64,000 nucleotides of DNA from Paenibacillus kribbensis (GTDB taxonomy: Bacteria; Bacillota; Bacilli; Paenibacillales; Paenibacillaceae): NCBI RefSeq assembly GCF_002240415.1, contig NZ_CP020028.1, positions 553,501-617,500 on the forward strand, given 5' to 3'. Below the pieces are notes generated by a model that saw only the letters and a list, made by a program, of their open reading frames with translations, was not told where the DNA came from and ran no database searches. Both the position numbers and the translations under genes were made by a program. How positions within the stretch are numbered: the stretch's first letter is position 1; each line of letters starts with the position of its first letter. Positions 25,116-34,885 of the stretch are shown here, piece after piece.

Positions 25116-27032
25116 GTGAAGCATATTCAAAGAAAAATGATGCGTAAGCTGGGGGTCGGCGCAGTCGCATTGTCCCTTCTGCTGTCCACTTTGCCTGCAG
25201 TCGCAGCAGATAGTAGTGATAAAACCATATTGGAGTTGCGTCTGCAAAGCGGCAGCAATACAGCCATCGTGAACGGTCAGAAGGCGAATATTACGAAGCC
25301 GTACTCGAAGAGTGGCGGACTTATGGTTCCGGCAGGTGTGTTTAAAAAGGCATTTAACAGCAAAATTCGGCTGGCTGAGGATAATGTAGTTAAAATCAGC
25401 AGCGGATCTCGTATCGTATCGCTGACTATTGGCAGCCGTACAGCCTGGGTGAGAGGCCACAAGGTGACCCTTCCCGCTCCGCCGGAAATGTCTTCAGGTA
25501 TCCTTATGGTGCCCTTGCGTCAAGTAGCAGAAGGGCTTGGCGGCAAGCTGGAGAAGAATGGTGCAGGTATCATCATTCGGATGGAAGCGCAAGAAGAGGC
25601 GGGTACGGTAGCTGAAGAGACGCCGAACATTGATAATGACGAGGGCAAGACGCAGATCGGGAACAGTTACTACGAATGGTCCATGAACTATCCTACAGGA
25701 CTCGTCATTGGTCAGGGAGGTGGAGATGAGAGTATTTCCACGTTTATGGACGAAAATAGCGCGTATTATATGGAAGTCCATGCAGCGTCACAGCCAGTTC
25801 CACTGAATGCAGATGATCTGTTGCAACAATTGGTACAGAGTGCCAAAGAAACGGGAGAAACGGTCGTAGATCGAAAATCCTTCCCGAAAGCAAAGGTGCC
25901 TTATGCTCGTGTTATTACGAAGGATGCGGACGGCGTATTGTGGGAAAATCGTCAATATTATGATAACGGACGATTATATGTGATTTATTTTTCCGATGCC
26001 AAAGCAACGAACTATAAAGATCTGGCCCAATATGCGGTACTATTAAATTCTTTCAAAACCTCCTTTAATACGCAGGATAAGAGCATCAAAGACCTGTCCA
26101 CCGTCGTAGGAGGCACACGCGAGGCCGGGAATTCGGATTATGGTGTGTCACTGAGCATCCCCGCAGGCTGGAAAATGGATGATCAGCGGATGCAGTATGA
26201 GAGCAATGATGGATCAAGCTTCCATATGAAAGTAACCTCAGCTCCTGCGGATGGGAAATTGGAGAGCTGGAGTCAGCAGCTGCAAAAATGGCTGAGTGAT
26301 TCATTTGTGTCCACAGCTTATGAGGCACAGAAGACATATCCAATGAAGGTTGCAGGTGTTGAAGGGTTGGTCCAGGAGTACCGATATAATTTTGGTGATG
26401 GATGGGTCAAGCAGTACAACGTGCTGATTCAGCAAAATGGATACCGTTACTTGGCGGAATACGCGGTGCCGGAAAAAGTAAGCAAAGGGAATGACCAGTT
26501 CAACGCACTCATTTCCTCGCTTCAAATTGATTTTCAGACCGTAGCGAGCAACTTTGGGCAGCTGGAAGAAGACGACTATCTGACAGACAAAACGAAAACG
26601 GTCAAAAAGACATCCAAGGCCTATGAATATTCGGTCAATATTCCGCGGTTTTGGACAGCGGTCAGCGACCAATTTGAATTAGGCGATGTAGAATACAAGT
26701 TTACTGGCGGTCGTTTTTCCATCAAAATTGACAATGATCAATCATTTGAGTTAACCGTGTCCCAGCTCAAGGACTTCTATGATAAACAAGGTAAAAACTA
26801 TAAAAACCTCAAGGTTGAAGAAGTTAAGGACGTGACATTTGCTGGTGTTCCAGCCGTGTCCTTTACATTCCACCGTGTGGAGGAAGGCATTGGCTATACA
26901 GGCCACCAAATCGTTCTGGAGCATAATGGGAAAACATTTACCGTGACAACAACGTTAAATGATGCGAACAACACGGCTGTGCAGTCGAATGCACTGGATT
27001 CGACGCTCAATTCATTTATGTTTGTGAAGTAG
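25116..27032 (+). CDS. Secreted copper-amine-oxidase-N (stalk) domain protein
   Basis: 638-residue exported protein starting at a GTG with AAAGGGAGA upstream. After the signal peptide (cleavage near AVAAD), residues about 30-150 form a stalk/CuAO-N1 domain (VNGQKANITKP, MVPLRQVAEGLGG). Three similar ~150-residue modules follow, each with an 'SYNYP/SLSIPAGW/SVNIPRFW' opening and a closing 'LNSF/ISSLQ' helix, recalling PsbP-like folds. No catalytic motif is seen. It probably acts at the cell surface together with the preceding protease; the function is unknown. Confidence 0.72.
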   Translation: MKHIQRKMMRKLGVGAVALSLLLSTLPAVAADSSDKTILELRLQSGSNTAIVNGQKANITKPYSKSGGLMVPAGVFKKAFNSKIRLAEDNVVKISSGSRIVSLTIGSRTAWVRGHKVTLPAPPEMSSGILMVPLRQVAEGLGGKLEKNGAGIIIRMEAQEEAGTVAEETPNIDNDEGKTQIGNSYYEWSMNYPTGLVIGQGGGDESISTFMDENSAYYMEVHAASQPVPLNADDLLQQLVQSAKETGETVVDRKSFPKAKVPYARVITKDADGVLWENRQYYDNGRLYVIYFSDAKATNYKDLAQYAVLLNSFKTSFNTQDKSIKDLSTVVGGTREAGNSDYGVSLSIPAGWKMDDQRMQYESNDGSSFHMKVTSAPADGKLESWSQQLQKWLSDSFVSTAYEAQKTYPMKVAGVEGLVQEYRYNFGDGWVKQYNVLIQQNGYRYLAEYAVPEKVSKGNDQFNALISSLQIDFQTVASNFGQLEEDDYLTDKTKTVKKTSKAYEYSVNIPRFWTAVSDQFELGDVEYKFTGGRFSIKIDNDQSFELTVSQLKDFYDKQGKNYKNLKVEEVKDVTFAGVPAVSFTFHRVEEGIGYTGHQIVLEHNGKTFTVTTTLNDANNTAVQSNALDSTLNSFMFVK

Positions 27033-27155
27033 AGAAAAGATTAGGCAGTTTGTGGGGGAGCGCTGCGCGTGCCATTTGATCCTGCGATCGCTGTTGACCC
27101 GGGATTCTTGGATTGTATAAGTGATTTATATGTAAGAATCCCATAAGCATATGCT

Positions 27156-27210
27156 TCCGAAGTAGCTTTCCTACGGAAAGCTTTCAGGCGAACGCTAACG
27201 CTTCTTCGGA
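27156..27210. repeat. Nested hairpin element, REP-like
   Basis: TCCGAAG (27156) and CTTCGGA (27204) enclose a perfect AGCTTTCC-TAC-GGAAAGCT hairpin. The compact nested structure in an intergenic region resembles repetitive extragenic elements. Only one copy is seen in this window, so repetitiveness is not shown. Confidence 0.4.
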
Positions 27211-27467
27211 TTCAAATGGCCCGCTTCGCTGGTACCCGCCAAAAGATCGCCAATCTTTTTAAAGAGTGAGGTGAGCAGGGAAGATCAAAGGCTTCTGCTT
27301 GTGATAATAGCTTCTGTGGTTGATGCTAATTCGGTGGCTTTTAATGATGTAAGCAATTAAATGAAAATCTTCCGAGCTTATACCTTATGAATTGTGCTTT
27401 ATTCCCTGCCTGTCTGCTCTCAAGTTAAGTAGTATGGTTTGCTTTGTACCTCTAAATTTGTATAGTT

Positions 27468-27511
27468 AACACCTCCAAAGCACCGCTCGACGGATATGGA
27501 GGTGTTTTTTT
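27468..27511 (+). terminator. Strong intrinsic terminator
   Basis: AACACCTCCA and TGGAGGTGTT flank a 20-base loop and are followed by a run of T. It is far downstream of the stalk-protein gene. Confidence 0.75.
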
Positions 27512-27610
27512 GTTTTTAGTATGATATTTTTGAAGGAATCGCTTGGAAAGTGTAGAAGCTTGGGGCGCAGTCTGGTACACTAGATTAGTTACAAGATAAG
27601 AATGATTATG

Positions 27611-27638
27611 CCGCAGATGTTTGTGATGCGGATTTTTT
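27611..27638 (+). terminator. Leader hairpin with T-run upstream of the U32 gene
   Basis: CCGCA-N11-TGCGG followed by ATTTTTT, 160 bases before the U32 start. It could end a leader transcript (attenuation) or an upstream one. Confidence 0.5.
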
Positions 27639-27798
27639 GAGTTGGATGTAATTCATGCGAGGAACCGATGGTTCAGAGTGCGGATGATCGGACAGGATGA
27701 TAGAAACAGATAGGATTCAAACAAGCAGCATAGCTGCCCTGAAAACAACGATTATCCAATGGGGGATCATTCGTTTTCAGCATATAGGGAGGACAATA

Positions 27799-30309
27799 AT
27801 GAAATCAGCAGTGCGAAGAGAAGATGTCGAGCTTCTGGCACCAGCAGGTGACTGGGATTGTATGCGTGCGGCGGTAGCGAATGGAGCTGATGCAATCTTT
27901 TTCGGAGTTGAAAAGTTCAATGCACGGGCGCGGGCGAACAATTTCCGCATGGAGGAACTGCCTGAAATTATGGCGTTTTTGCATAGCTACGGGGTCAAGG
28001 GCTTTTTGACATTCAATATATTGGTATTTGAGAATGAGCTGGAGGACGCTAAGGAACTGGTGGATGCCTGCATTGATGCCGGAGTCGATGCCTTAATTGT
28101 TCAGGATATGGGCTTGGTGAAAATGATCCGTGATATATCACCGGATTTTCCGATCCACGGTTCTACCCAAATGACGATTACCTCGCCGGAGGCCGTAGAG
28201 TTCACGAAGCCGTACAACATGGAGCGGGTCGTGCTTGGTCGCGAAAATAATCTGAAACAGATTCAAAAAATTGGCGATCAGGCGAGACTTCCAATGGAAG
28301 TGTTTGTACATGGCGCGTTATGCGTTTCCTATTCAGGCCAATGTCTGACTTCGGAAATGTGGGGCGGACGCTCTGCTAACCGTGGTGAGTGTGCACAGGC
28401 ATGTCGTTTGCCTTACGATCTGATGGTGGATGGAGAGCAAAAGCCAATGGCCGATGTGACATACCTGCTATCCCCCAAGGATCTGGCAGCCATTGATTTG
28501 ATGCCTGAGTTGATCGACGCAGGTGTGGTTTCCTTTAAAATCGAAGGGCGACTGAAAACGCCTGAATATGTGGCAAATGTGGTCAGCAAATATCGCAAGG
28601 CCATTGATAAGTATTTTGATGGCGATACGTCCAAGACGAGCAAAGAGGATATCCGTGAGCTGCAGCAGAGCTTTTCACGCGGCTTTACGCACGGCTTTCT
28701 GGAAGGAACGAATAACAAAAAGCTGGTTGACGGTACGTTCCCGAAAAGCCGGGGGGTGTATCTCGGCCGGGTGGAACAAATTCTTCGTGATGGTGTAGTC
28801 TGTCGTATTGATGCGCCGCTGAAGCGCGGCGACGGTATTGTATTTGATGCGGGCGATCCTACACAAAAAGAAGAGGGCGGACGCGTATACGATATCCGCC
28901 GCAAGGGCGTGAAAATTGAAGGCGAGGCCGGAGAAGGCTGGATCATCGACATCGTAGCGGGACGCAATGATGTCGATCTGCGCCGTGTACACGTGGGCGA
29001 CCGCATTTGGAAGACCAACGACCCGGCGCTGGACAAGCGTCTGCGCCAGTCGTACGAAACGGACAAGCCGTACCGCGTCTTCCCGGTACATGTGCGTGTC
29101 AGCGGCTCCCCAGGGCAGCCGCTGTCGACCTGGTGGACCGACGTGCAGAAGGGCACAACGGTCCGCGTGGATTCCGAGCTGGAACTTGAAATCGCCCAGA
29201 AGCGTCCGATGACGCACGAACTGCTCGAAGAGCAGTTCGGCCGACTGGGCGGAACGGTGTTCCAGCTGGAAGAACTGGACGTCCATCTGCATGGGGACGT
29301 CATCGTGCCGATGCGCGAGCTGAACAGCATCCGCCGTCAGGCGGTGGAATTGCTCGCGGGCGAGCGCCCCAAACCGCCCGTGTACACGAAGCGGGCGGTA
29401 GAGGTGTATGGCGATGCATCCGTTCCGGCATCGCCTGTGGTACGCGGTCAGGCGGAGCTGACCGCGCTGTGCCGCAGCCTCCCGCAGGTTGAGGCTGCGC
29501 TGGAGGCCGGCGTGGAGTTCATCTACGCCGACTTCGAGTTCATCAAGCAATTCCCGGCAGCCGTAGAGGCTGTACACGGCGCAGGACGCCGAATTGCGCT
29601 GGTGACCCCGCGTATTCACATGCCGGGTGAGAACGGCTATCACAACAACATCCTGCGCCTGAAGCCGGATGCTGTGCTGGTGCGCAATCCGGGTGCGCTG
29701 TATTTCTACATGCGTCATCGCCTGGAGAACCCGGACGCACATCACCCGCAGCTGATTGGTGACTTTTCACTGAATATCGCCAACCATAAAGCGGCTGACC
29801 TGTTCCTGGATTCCGGCTGTGATCTTGTTACGCCGTCGTATGATCTGAACATCCAACAGATGGTCGATATGCTGAGACGCACACGCACAGACAAGCTGGA
29901 GATCGTCATCCAGCAGCATATGCCGATGTTCCATACCGAACACTGCGTCTACTGTACCTTCATGAGTGAAGGCACAGACTACACCAACTGTGGTCGCCCT
30001 TGTGAGGATCATCGCGCCTCCCTGCGTGATCGGATTGGCATGTCTCATCCGGTCCGCGTGGACGAAGGCTGCCGCAATACGGTATACAATGCTATCGAGC
30101 AATCCGGTGCCGAGTACCTGTCCAACTTTATGGAGCTGGGTGTGTCTCGCTATCGCGTAGAGTTTTTGGAGGAAACACCAGAGCAAGTGCATGAGGTTAT
30201 CGATCTCTACAATCGTGCCCTGCGCGGAGAAATCAGCGGTACGCAGGTTTGGAAGACGCTCAAAGCGACGAACCAATTGGGCGTTACACGTGGGCAGCTG
30301 GTGAAATAG
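27799..30309 (+). CDS. U32-family protein with DUF3656 (RlhA/YdcP-like)
   Basis: 836-residue member of the peptidase-U32 superfamily, whose studied members (RlhA, TrhP, UbiU/V) help hydroxylate RNA bases or ubiquinone rather than digest protein. The TIM-barrel start LLAPAGDWDCMRAAVANGAD and the cysteine cluster GALCVSYSGQC...RGECAQACR (likely Fe-S ligands) are clear. A DUF3656-like middle region and a second cysteine-rich segment (HCVYC, CGRPC) complete the long form. The length and DUF3656 point to RlhA-like 23S rRNA hydroxylation, by inference. The ATG at 27799 has GGGAGGA upstream and is preferred over upstream starts. Confidence 0.85.
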   Translation: MKSAVRREDVELLAPAGDWDCMRAAVANGADAIFFGVEKFNARARANNFRMEELPEIMAFLHSYGVKGFLTFNILVFENELEDAKELVDACIDAGVDALIVQDMGLVKMIRDISPDFPIHGSTQMTITSPEAVEFTKPYNMERVVLGRENNLKQIQKIGDQARLPMEVFVHGALCVSYSGQCLTSEMWGGRSANRGECAQACRLPYDLMVDGEQKPMADVTYLLSPKDLAAIDLMPELIDAGVVSFKIEGRLKTPEYVANVVSKYRKAIDKYFDGDTSKTSKEDIRELQQSFSRGFTHGFLEGTNNKKLVDGTFPKSRGVYLGRVEQILRDGVVCRIDAPLKRGDGIVFDAGDPTQKEEGGRVYDIRRKGVKIEGEAGEGWIIDIVAGRNDVDLRRVHVGDRIWKTNDPALDKRLRQSYETDKPYRVFPVHVRVSGSPGQPLSTWWTDVQKGTTVRVDSELELEIAQKRPMTHELLEEQFGRLGGTVFQLEELDVHLHGDVIVPMRELNSIRRQAVELLAGERPKPPVYTKRAVEVYGDASVPASPVVRGQAELTALCRSLPQVEAALEAGVEFIYADFEFIKQFPAAVEAVHGAGRRIALVTPRIHMPGENGYHNNILRLKPDAVLVRNPGALYFYMRHRLENPDAHHPQLIGDFSLNIANHKAADLFLDSGCDLVTPSYDLNIQQMVDMLRRTRTDKLEIVIQQHMPMFHTEHCVYCTFMSEGTDYTNCGRPCEDHRASLRDRIGMSHPVRVDEGCRNTVYNAIEQSGAEYLSNFMELGVSRYRVEFLEETPEQVHEVIDLYNRALRGEISGTQVWKTLKATNQLGVTRGQLVK

Positions 30310-30381
30310 ATAACTGTATATCTGTGCTGGAGCAAGAAAGCTCTCAGAAGCATAATATAATCATATACAAGCTAGAGATTG

Positions 30382-30420
30382 GAAGACATGTTCTCCTTGA
30401 GGGAAGATGTCTTCTTCTTT
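30382..30420 (+). terminator. Terminator after the U32 gene
   Basis: GAAGACAT and ATGTCTTC flank a 17-base loop, followed by TTCTTT. Confidence 0.7.
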
Positions 30421-30503
30421 AACCTATCTAATTCATCTATCTTCCTGTTATAATCATAGACAGTATTCCTATCCGTTACATTGAAGAAAAAGGAGTTTAA
30501 CCT

Positions 30504-31397
30504 ATGAAAATCCGTAAAGCAATTATTCCAGCTGCGGGACTAGGAACCCGATTCTTGCCTGCTACGAAAGCAATGCCTAAAGAGATGCTTCCAATCGTAG
30601 ACAAACCAACGATTCAATATATTATTGAAGAGGCTGTGGCATCTGGTATTGAGGATATTATTATCGTTACTGGTAAAGGGAAAAGAGCGATTGAGGATCA
30701 TTTTGACTATTCCTTTGAGCTGGAACATAATCTGACCTCAAAGGAAAAATGGAACCTGCTGAATGAAGTACGCAAACCATCAGAAATGGCAGATATCCAC
30801 TATATTCGTCAAAAGGAACCTAAAGGTTTGGGGCATGCGATCTGGTGTGCGCGTAAATTTATTGGGGATGAGCCTTTTGCCGTTCTTTTGGGTGATGATA
30901 TCGTTGAATCCGAGAATCCATGTCTCAAACAGATGATTGATGTTTTTGATGAGTATCAGCGTTCTGTTGTAGGTGTAAAGCAAGTAGATTGGAACGAGGT
31001 TCATCGGTACGGGATTGTTGAAGGTCATGCACTTACCACCAAAATCTCGGAAGCAGAGCGTCTGGTAGAAAAACCGAAGAAGGAAGAAACTACCTCCAAC
31101 TTGGCGATTATGGGACGCTATATCCTGACGCCTGATATTTTTGATATCCTGGGTCAGCAATCCGCTGGGGTAGGCGGGGAGATTCAACTGACAGACGCAT
31201 TGTCCAAACTGGGAGAAAAGAATCCGATTCTGGCCTACGAATTTGATGGCAATCGCCATGACGTTGGCGAGAAATTGGGGTTCATTGAAACAACCATCCA
31301 TTATGCCCTGCAGCATAACGAGATTAAAGATGAAGTACTGGCTTATATGAGACAGGTCATAGAAGAGATCGATCAACAAAAACAGGTGAAGTCGTAA
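30504..31397 (+). CDS. galU: UTP-glucose-1-phosphate uridylyltransferase
   Basis: Makes UDP-glucose from UTP and glucose-1-phosphate, feeding glycolipid, teichoic acid and surface-glycan synthesis. It is 297 residues, typical for GalU/GtaB. The nucleotidyltransferase signature [20 protein letters not shown] is at the N-terminus; VLLGDDIVE carries the metal-binding Asp pair, and VEKP and [10 protein letters not shown] motifs follow. An AAAAAGGAG site precedes the start. It opens the surface-glycan part of the window. Confidence 0.95.
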   Translation: MKIRKAIIPAAGLGTRFLPATKAMPKEMLPIVDKPTIQYIIEEAVASGIEDIIIVTGKGKRAIEDHFDYSFELEHNLTSKEKWNLLNEVRKPSEMADIHYIRQKEPKGLGHAIWCARKFIGDEPFAVLLGDDIVESENPCLKQMIDVFDEYQRSVVGVKQVDWNEVHRYGIVEGHALTTKISEAERLVEKPKKEETTSNLAIMGRYILTPDIFDILGQQSAGVGGEIQLTDALSKLGEKNPILAYEFDGNRHDVGEKLGFIETTIHYALQHNEIKDEVLAYMRQVIEEIDQQKQVKS

Positions 31398-31416
31398 AGC
31401 CTATCATGCTCAGTAT

Positions 31417-31461
31417 AAAAATAGACTGCCAGATGATGTGATATCATGGCAGTCTATTTTT
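31417..31461. terminator. Bidirectional terminator between galU and the ligase gene
   Basis: AAAATAGACTGCCA and TGGCAGTCTATTTT form a long perfect stem with A-rich and T-rich flanks on both sides, serving both convergent genes. Confidence 0.9.
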
Positions 31462-31467
31462 GTATAG

Positions 31468-33924
31468 TTATTTCTCCGATTTCAACTGAGCAATTTGCTC
31501 CTTCTCCTTCGGATCGGCTTTAATCAGCTTATCGTACAATGCTTTGTCATCCTGTCCCTGCTTTTGCAGAGCGACGATATAATAACGAGCTACCTCACGA
31601 TTCGTAGCATCACTCAGGTCGTCCTTCAAGCCGTTTTTCAAAATGTTGGCAGCCTCTGCAGGCTTACCTGACATGAACTCAATTTTGCCAGCACTGAGGG
31701 CAATACTTGGGGTTACTTCAAAAGTACGTGTCAATTGAATTTCAGGTGGAACCGTCTTAATATGAGCTACCCCATCCAGAACCTTCTGATAAGCAGCAAG
31801 ACCTGCTTGGAAATACTTCTGTTCCTTGGCTGTGTCCTTCTGCTCACGTGCGTTATTACCAATAGTGTAGGCTTGGGTAATCAACATATTGTACCAGTCA
31901 TTGTCCCAGTTAAAGTTGGAAATGTTATTTTCCAAAATACTGAAGGCTTGCTCATTCTCACCTTTTGCTTGTAAAAGGTTAACTTTGGAGTTATACATGG
32001 TTTTATTATATGGTTCTGCCTTCAGGCCCGTATTAAGTACCTCTATTGCAGCATTATAAAATTCCTCTTTTTTCGTTTGATCATACACATTCTTGTACAA
32101 TGCAGCCAATCTTATAACCGAATCCGGGTGCGTAGGACGAAGTTCAAGATCCTTATTTATGGCACTTTGGATTTCCTCAAATGATTTACTCACCGCCATG
32201 ATCTGCTTGGCATATGTGGCAGCATTCGCTGATTGCACGAAGCGAAGACCTGCAAACAGAGCGACAATGCTCAGGATACCAATGACTGCACTGTACATGA
32301 TCCGAAAACCGGAAGTACTCATGGACAAGCGTTTAAGAGGTTTGCTGTCCATAGCAGCAGCCATACCACCGAGACTCATAAATACCAGTATGCCCATGAA
32401 CACGTAACTCAGATTAAAGTCCAGCAAACTATGAAGCAAGATTGAGAGCGCCAAAATGAGATACAGAAAGTGAGAATCCCGCTCTTCATCATTTTGTCTA
32501 ATATAGTTACGAATATATTTGTAGAAAATATATAAGATGAATGACATGAAAATTACAAAACCGAGAATGCCAACTTCAACCAGGTACTGCATGAAAAAGT
32601 TATGTGCCTGACGGCTTGTATAAGGATAATCTTGGTACTTTTCGTACAAAGTAGCCCAACCGCCGCCGCCGGTGCCAATAACAGGATGATCTTTAATCAA
32701 TTTGGCAGCATCCTGATAGAATACAAGTCGTTCCAGTACACTATGCTGCCGGAAATTGATATTTTCTAACCGGACCTGGACGTTTTCCGGCAGTACGCTG
32801 CGCAGGCCGGTTCCAATAAACAGAAAAGCCAGCAAGCCAATCACCACAACCGATCCGACAGGCAGCCACAGATTGGATAACTTACGGGAAGTCCAACCTG
32901 TGAGGGCACTTTCTAACTTCGGCGCCAGATAACGTTCAACAAGCCACAGTACAACAGCTACAGCAAGGGAGACACCAATAAGCAATCCCCAAGCCTTTGC
33001 AGCCTCACCGCCGTTATAGGCCTTATCGAGTTGTAATCCCATATTCGTAATCGGTGCCAGGATAGATATTGACGCTAGACCCGCAATGGCACAATGCAAA
33101 ATCCATATAATCTGGCGTGCTGGTTTAAAGAAGAGCAAGAGCAGTACGAAAACGACTGGTAGCATAACCAGACCGCCCCGTGACAAGGTCAGGAACAGCG
33201 AGACCAGAATGGGTACCAACATGAATCCATGAGTAGCCTTACCATACCATGATTTTGACTTCATCAGACAAAAAACGGCAGCGAATAGGAAAGCCATTAG
33301 AAAAGCGGCATATGTATTCGCGTATTGAAACACCGATGTTAGTCGGAGTCCATTTGTATCTGTCATGGTTGCATTGGTATAACGGTCTTGATACACATAT
33401 TGGCTAAGCCAGCCTACCAGCTTGCCGGCAAGCACCCACTGTCCAAACCAGTTAATAAAGCCGAAGCCTACAATGACATAAGCAACAGTCATAATCAGAT
33501 TGTGAATAATCTTATTGCCTAAGCGATCCTGGAGTAGATAGATTGAGATGATAAACAGGGCGGCATATATGCACTGCACTACTACCATGTTCATAGCCAG
33601 ATAATGAGAAGCTGCTGAAATCAGTGAAAGTACATAAGTCAGGGGAAGCAGGAGCACCAATACAGCCAGCCAATCCCTTTGCTCTTCCAGCTTGAATTTC
33701 TTATAATAAGTTACGATTCCCAGGATCAATAGAATCGTGCTGATGATTAAAGCCCAATACAGAGGCTTTTCAAAGTCGAGCATTTGCCCATTAAAAAGTG
33801 CAGCCTGGAAGGGAGCCCAAGCTAAAAACAAAATCATGCCAACAATTAACACCCAAAATATAGCCGGCCTTTTATCGTCACGGGTCGACGTTTGGGCTTG
33901 TTTCCCGTATACTGGATTCGACAA
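31468..33924 (-). CDS. O-antigen-ligase family membrane protein with TPR domain (WsfB/WsaB-like)
   Basis: 818-residue polytopic membrane protein, with many hydrophobic segments up to about residue 590, then a soluble TPR-like C-terminal domain. The Wzy_C/ligase signature region KDHPVIGTGGGGWATLYEKY followed by QAHNFFMQYLVEVGILG is present. Proteins of this architecture act as glycan ligases or O-oligosaccharyltransferases; P. alvei WsfB, which transfers glycan to the S-layer protein, is the closest characterised idea I can name. The TTG at 33924 has AAAGGAGA ten bases upstream. It is transcribed away from the ABC-exporter operon. Whether it ligates glycan to protein or to wall is inferred. 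Confidence 0.8.
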   Translation of the reverse strand: MSNPVYGKQAQTSTRDDKRPAIFWVLIVGMILFLAWAPFQAALFNGQMLDFEKPLYWALIISTILLILGIVTYYKKFKLEEQRDWLAVLVLLLPLTYVLSLISAASHYLAMNMVVVQCIYAALFIISIYLLQDRLGNKIIHNLIMTVAYVIVGFGFINWFGQWVLAGKLVGWLSQYVYQDRYTNATMTDTNGLRLTSVFQYANTYAAFLMAFLFAAVFCLMKSKSWYGKATHGFMLVPILVSLFLTLSRGGLVMLPVVFVLLLLFFKPARQIIWILHCAIAGLASISILAPITNMGLQLDKAYNGGEAAKAWGLLIGVSLAVAVVLWLVERYLAPKLESALTGWTSRKLSNLWLPVGSVVVIGLLAFLFIGTGLRSVLPENVQVRLENINFRQHSVLERLVFYQDAAKLIKDHPVIGTGGGGWATLYEKYQDYPYTSRQAHNFFMQYLVEVGILGFVIFMSFILYIFYKYIRNYIRQNDEERDSHFLYLILALSILLHSLLDFNLSYVFMGILVFMSLGGMAAAMDSKPLKRLSMSTSGFRIMYSAVIGILSIVALFAGLRFVQSANAATYAKQIMAVSKSFEEIQSAINKDLELRPTHPDSVIRLAALYKNVYDQTKKEEFYNAAIEVLNTGLKAEPYNKTMYNSKVNLLQAKGENEQAFSILENNISNFNWDNDWYNMLITQAYTIGNNAREQKDTAKEQKYFQAGLAAYQKVLDGVAHIKTVPPEIQLTRTFEVTPSIALSAGKIEFMSGKPAEAANILKNGLKDDLSDATNREVARYYIVALQKQGQDDKALYDKLIKADPKEKEQIAQLKSEK

Positions 33925-34075
33925 GGTTTACAATCTCCTTTTCTTGTAGATACGTCAATATTTTAGCATAATGATGCTGTGGAACCAACTAGTAGTATAT
34001 CAAGGAGAGATATTTAATTGTTTAGTAGATGCCAACTCGTTTAAATTAAAAACTTAATTATAGGAAGAAGAGATA

Positions 34076-34885
34076 TTGAGGATGTATTTAAGAACAACAT
34101 TAAAAAGTATTTTCAACCATAAATATCTTATTAAAAATTTTATGGTCAAGGATCTAAAAAATCGCTATCAAGGCTCCATGATGGGTTTCTTATGGTCAAT
34201 TATTCATCCGTTGACAACTCTTGCAGTCTATTCACTTGTTTTCTCCTGGATGCTAAAAATGAGAGTAGGTATGGAACTGGGAACCAATAATTTTACACTG
34301 TGGATGTTTGCAGGCTTGCTCCCATGGATTTTCTTTTCAGAAACCCTTAGCCGTGCCACTTCAGTTGTGCTTGATAATAGTAACTTAATTAAAAAAACAG
34401 TTTTTCCTTCTGAAATTTTGCCGATCTCTCTGTTGCTTTCTAACGCGGTAAATTTTCTAATAGGTTTTCTAATATTAATTGGCGGAATGTTTTTATTAGG
34501 GCAACCTGTTTCAGCCCTCTCGTTTCTTTATGTATTGGTATATATATTCCCTTTAGTTTTGTTCACTCTAGGATTTTGCTGGTTATGTGCCAGTCTAAAT
34601 GTTTTCTTTAGAGATTTGGGACAGATTGTAAGTGTAGTTTTGAATATCGTTTTTTATGCCAGCGCAATTATATACCCTATACATGTTGTACCACAAAAAT
34701 TTCAGGGTTGGTTTTTCTGGAATCCGTTAATACATGTGGTACAAGGAATAAGGGATGCTTTGTTTAAATTACAGTTCATTAAGGACGGGGAACTTATTTA
34801 TCTTTATACATTTTCAATTATAGTGTTTTGTTTGGGGCAATATATATTTCAAAAATCGAAAAAAGGATTTGTTGATGTACTATGA
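34076..34885 (+). CDS. ABC-2 polysaccharide export permease (Wzm/TagG-like)
   Basis: Membrane subunit of an ABC exporter for lipid-linked polysaccharide, 269 residues with about six transmembrane helices. Family motifs are visible: KDLKNRYQGSMMGFLWSIIHP near the N-terminus and FFRDLGQIV before the last helices. The TTG at 34076 has AGGAAG eight bases upstream; ATG 34082 is the alternative. It overlaps the ATPase gene by four bases. It is the first gene of the AT-rich glycan operon. Confidence 0.9.
   Translation: MRMYLRTTLKSIFNHKYLIKNFMVKDLKNRYQGSMMGFLWSIIHPLTTLAVYSLVFSWMLKMRVGMELGTNNFTLWMFAGLLPWIFFSETLSRATSVVLDNSNLIKKTVFPSEILPISLLLSNAVNFLIGFLILIGGMFLLGQPVSALSFLYVLVYIFPLVLFTLGFCWLCASLNVFFRDLGQIVSVVLNIVFYASAIIYPIHVVPQKFQGWFFWNPLIHVVQGIRDALFKLQFIKDGELIYLYTFSIIVFCLGQYIFQKSKKGFVDVL

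Larger units (their letters stand above)
27033..27798. other. Long intergenic region before the U32 gene
   Basis: About 765 bases with no convincing gene. It holds a nested-hairpin element (27,156-27,210), a strong terminator (27,468-27,511) and a second terminator-like hairpin in the leader of the U32 gene (27,611-27,638). A 34-codon in-frame extension of the U32 frame, starting at 27,697, lacks a ribosome site. Confidence 0.6.

Noticed and set aside
27697..27798. 34-codon N-terminal extension of the U32 protein
   Set aside because: The U32 domain begins right after ATG 27799, which has GGGAGGA upstream; the extension has no ribosome site.
28413..29745. Two long minus-strand ORFs (305 and 356 codons) opposite the U32 gene
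   Set aside because: They are antisense shadows of a GC-rich coding region; their Arg/Ser/Cys-rich products lack domain motifs and ribosome sites.
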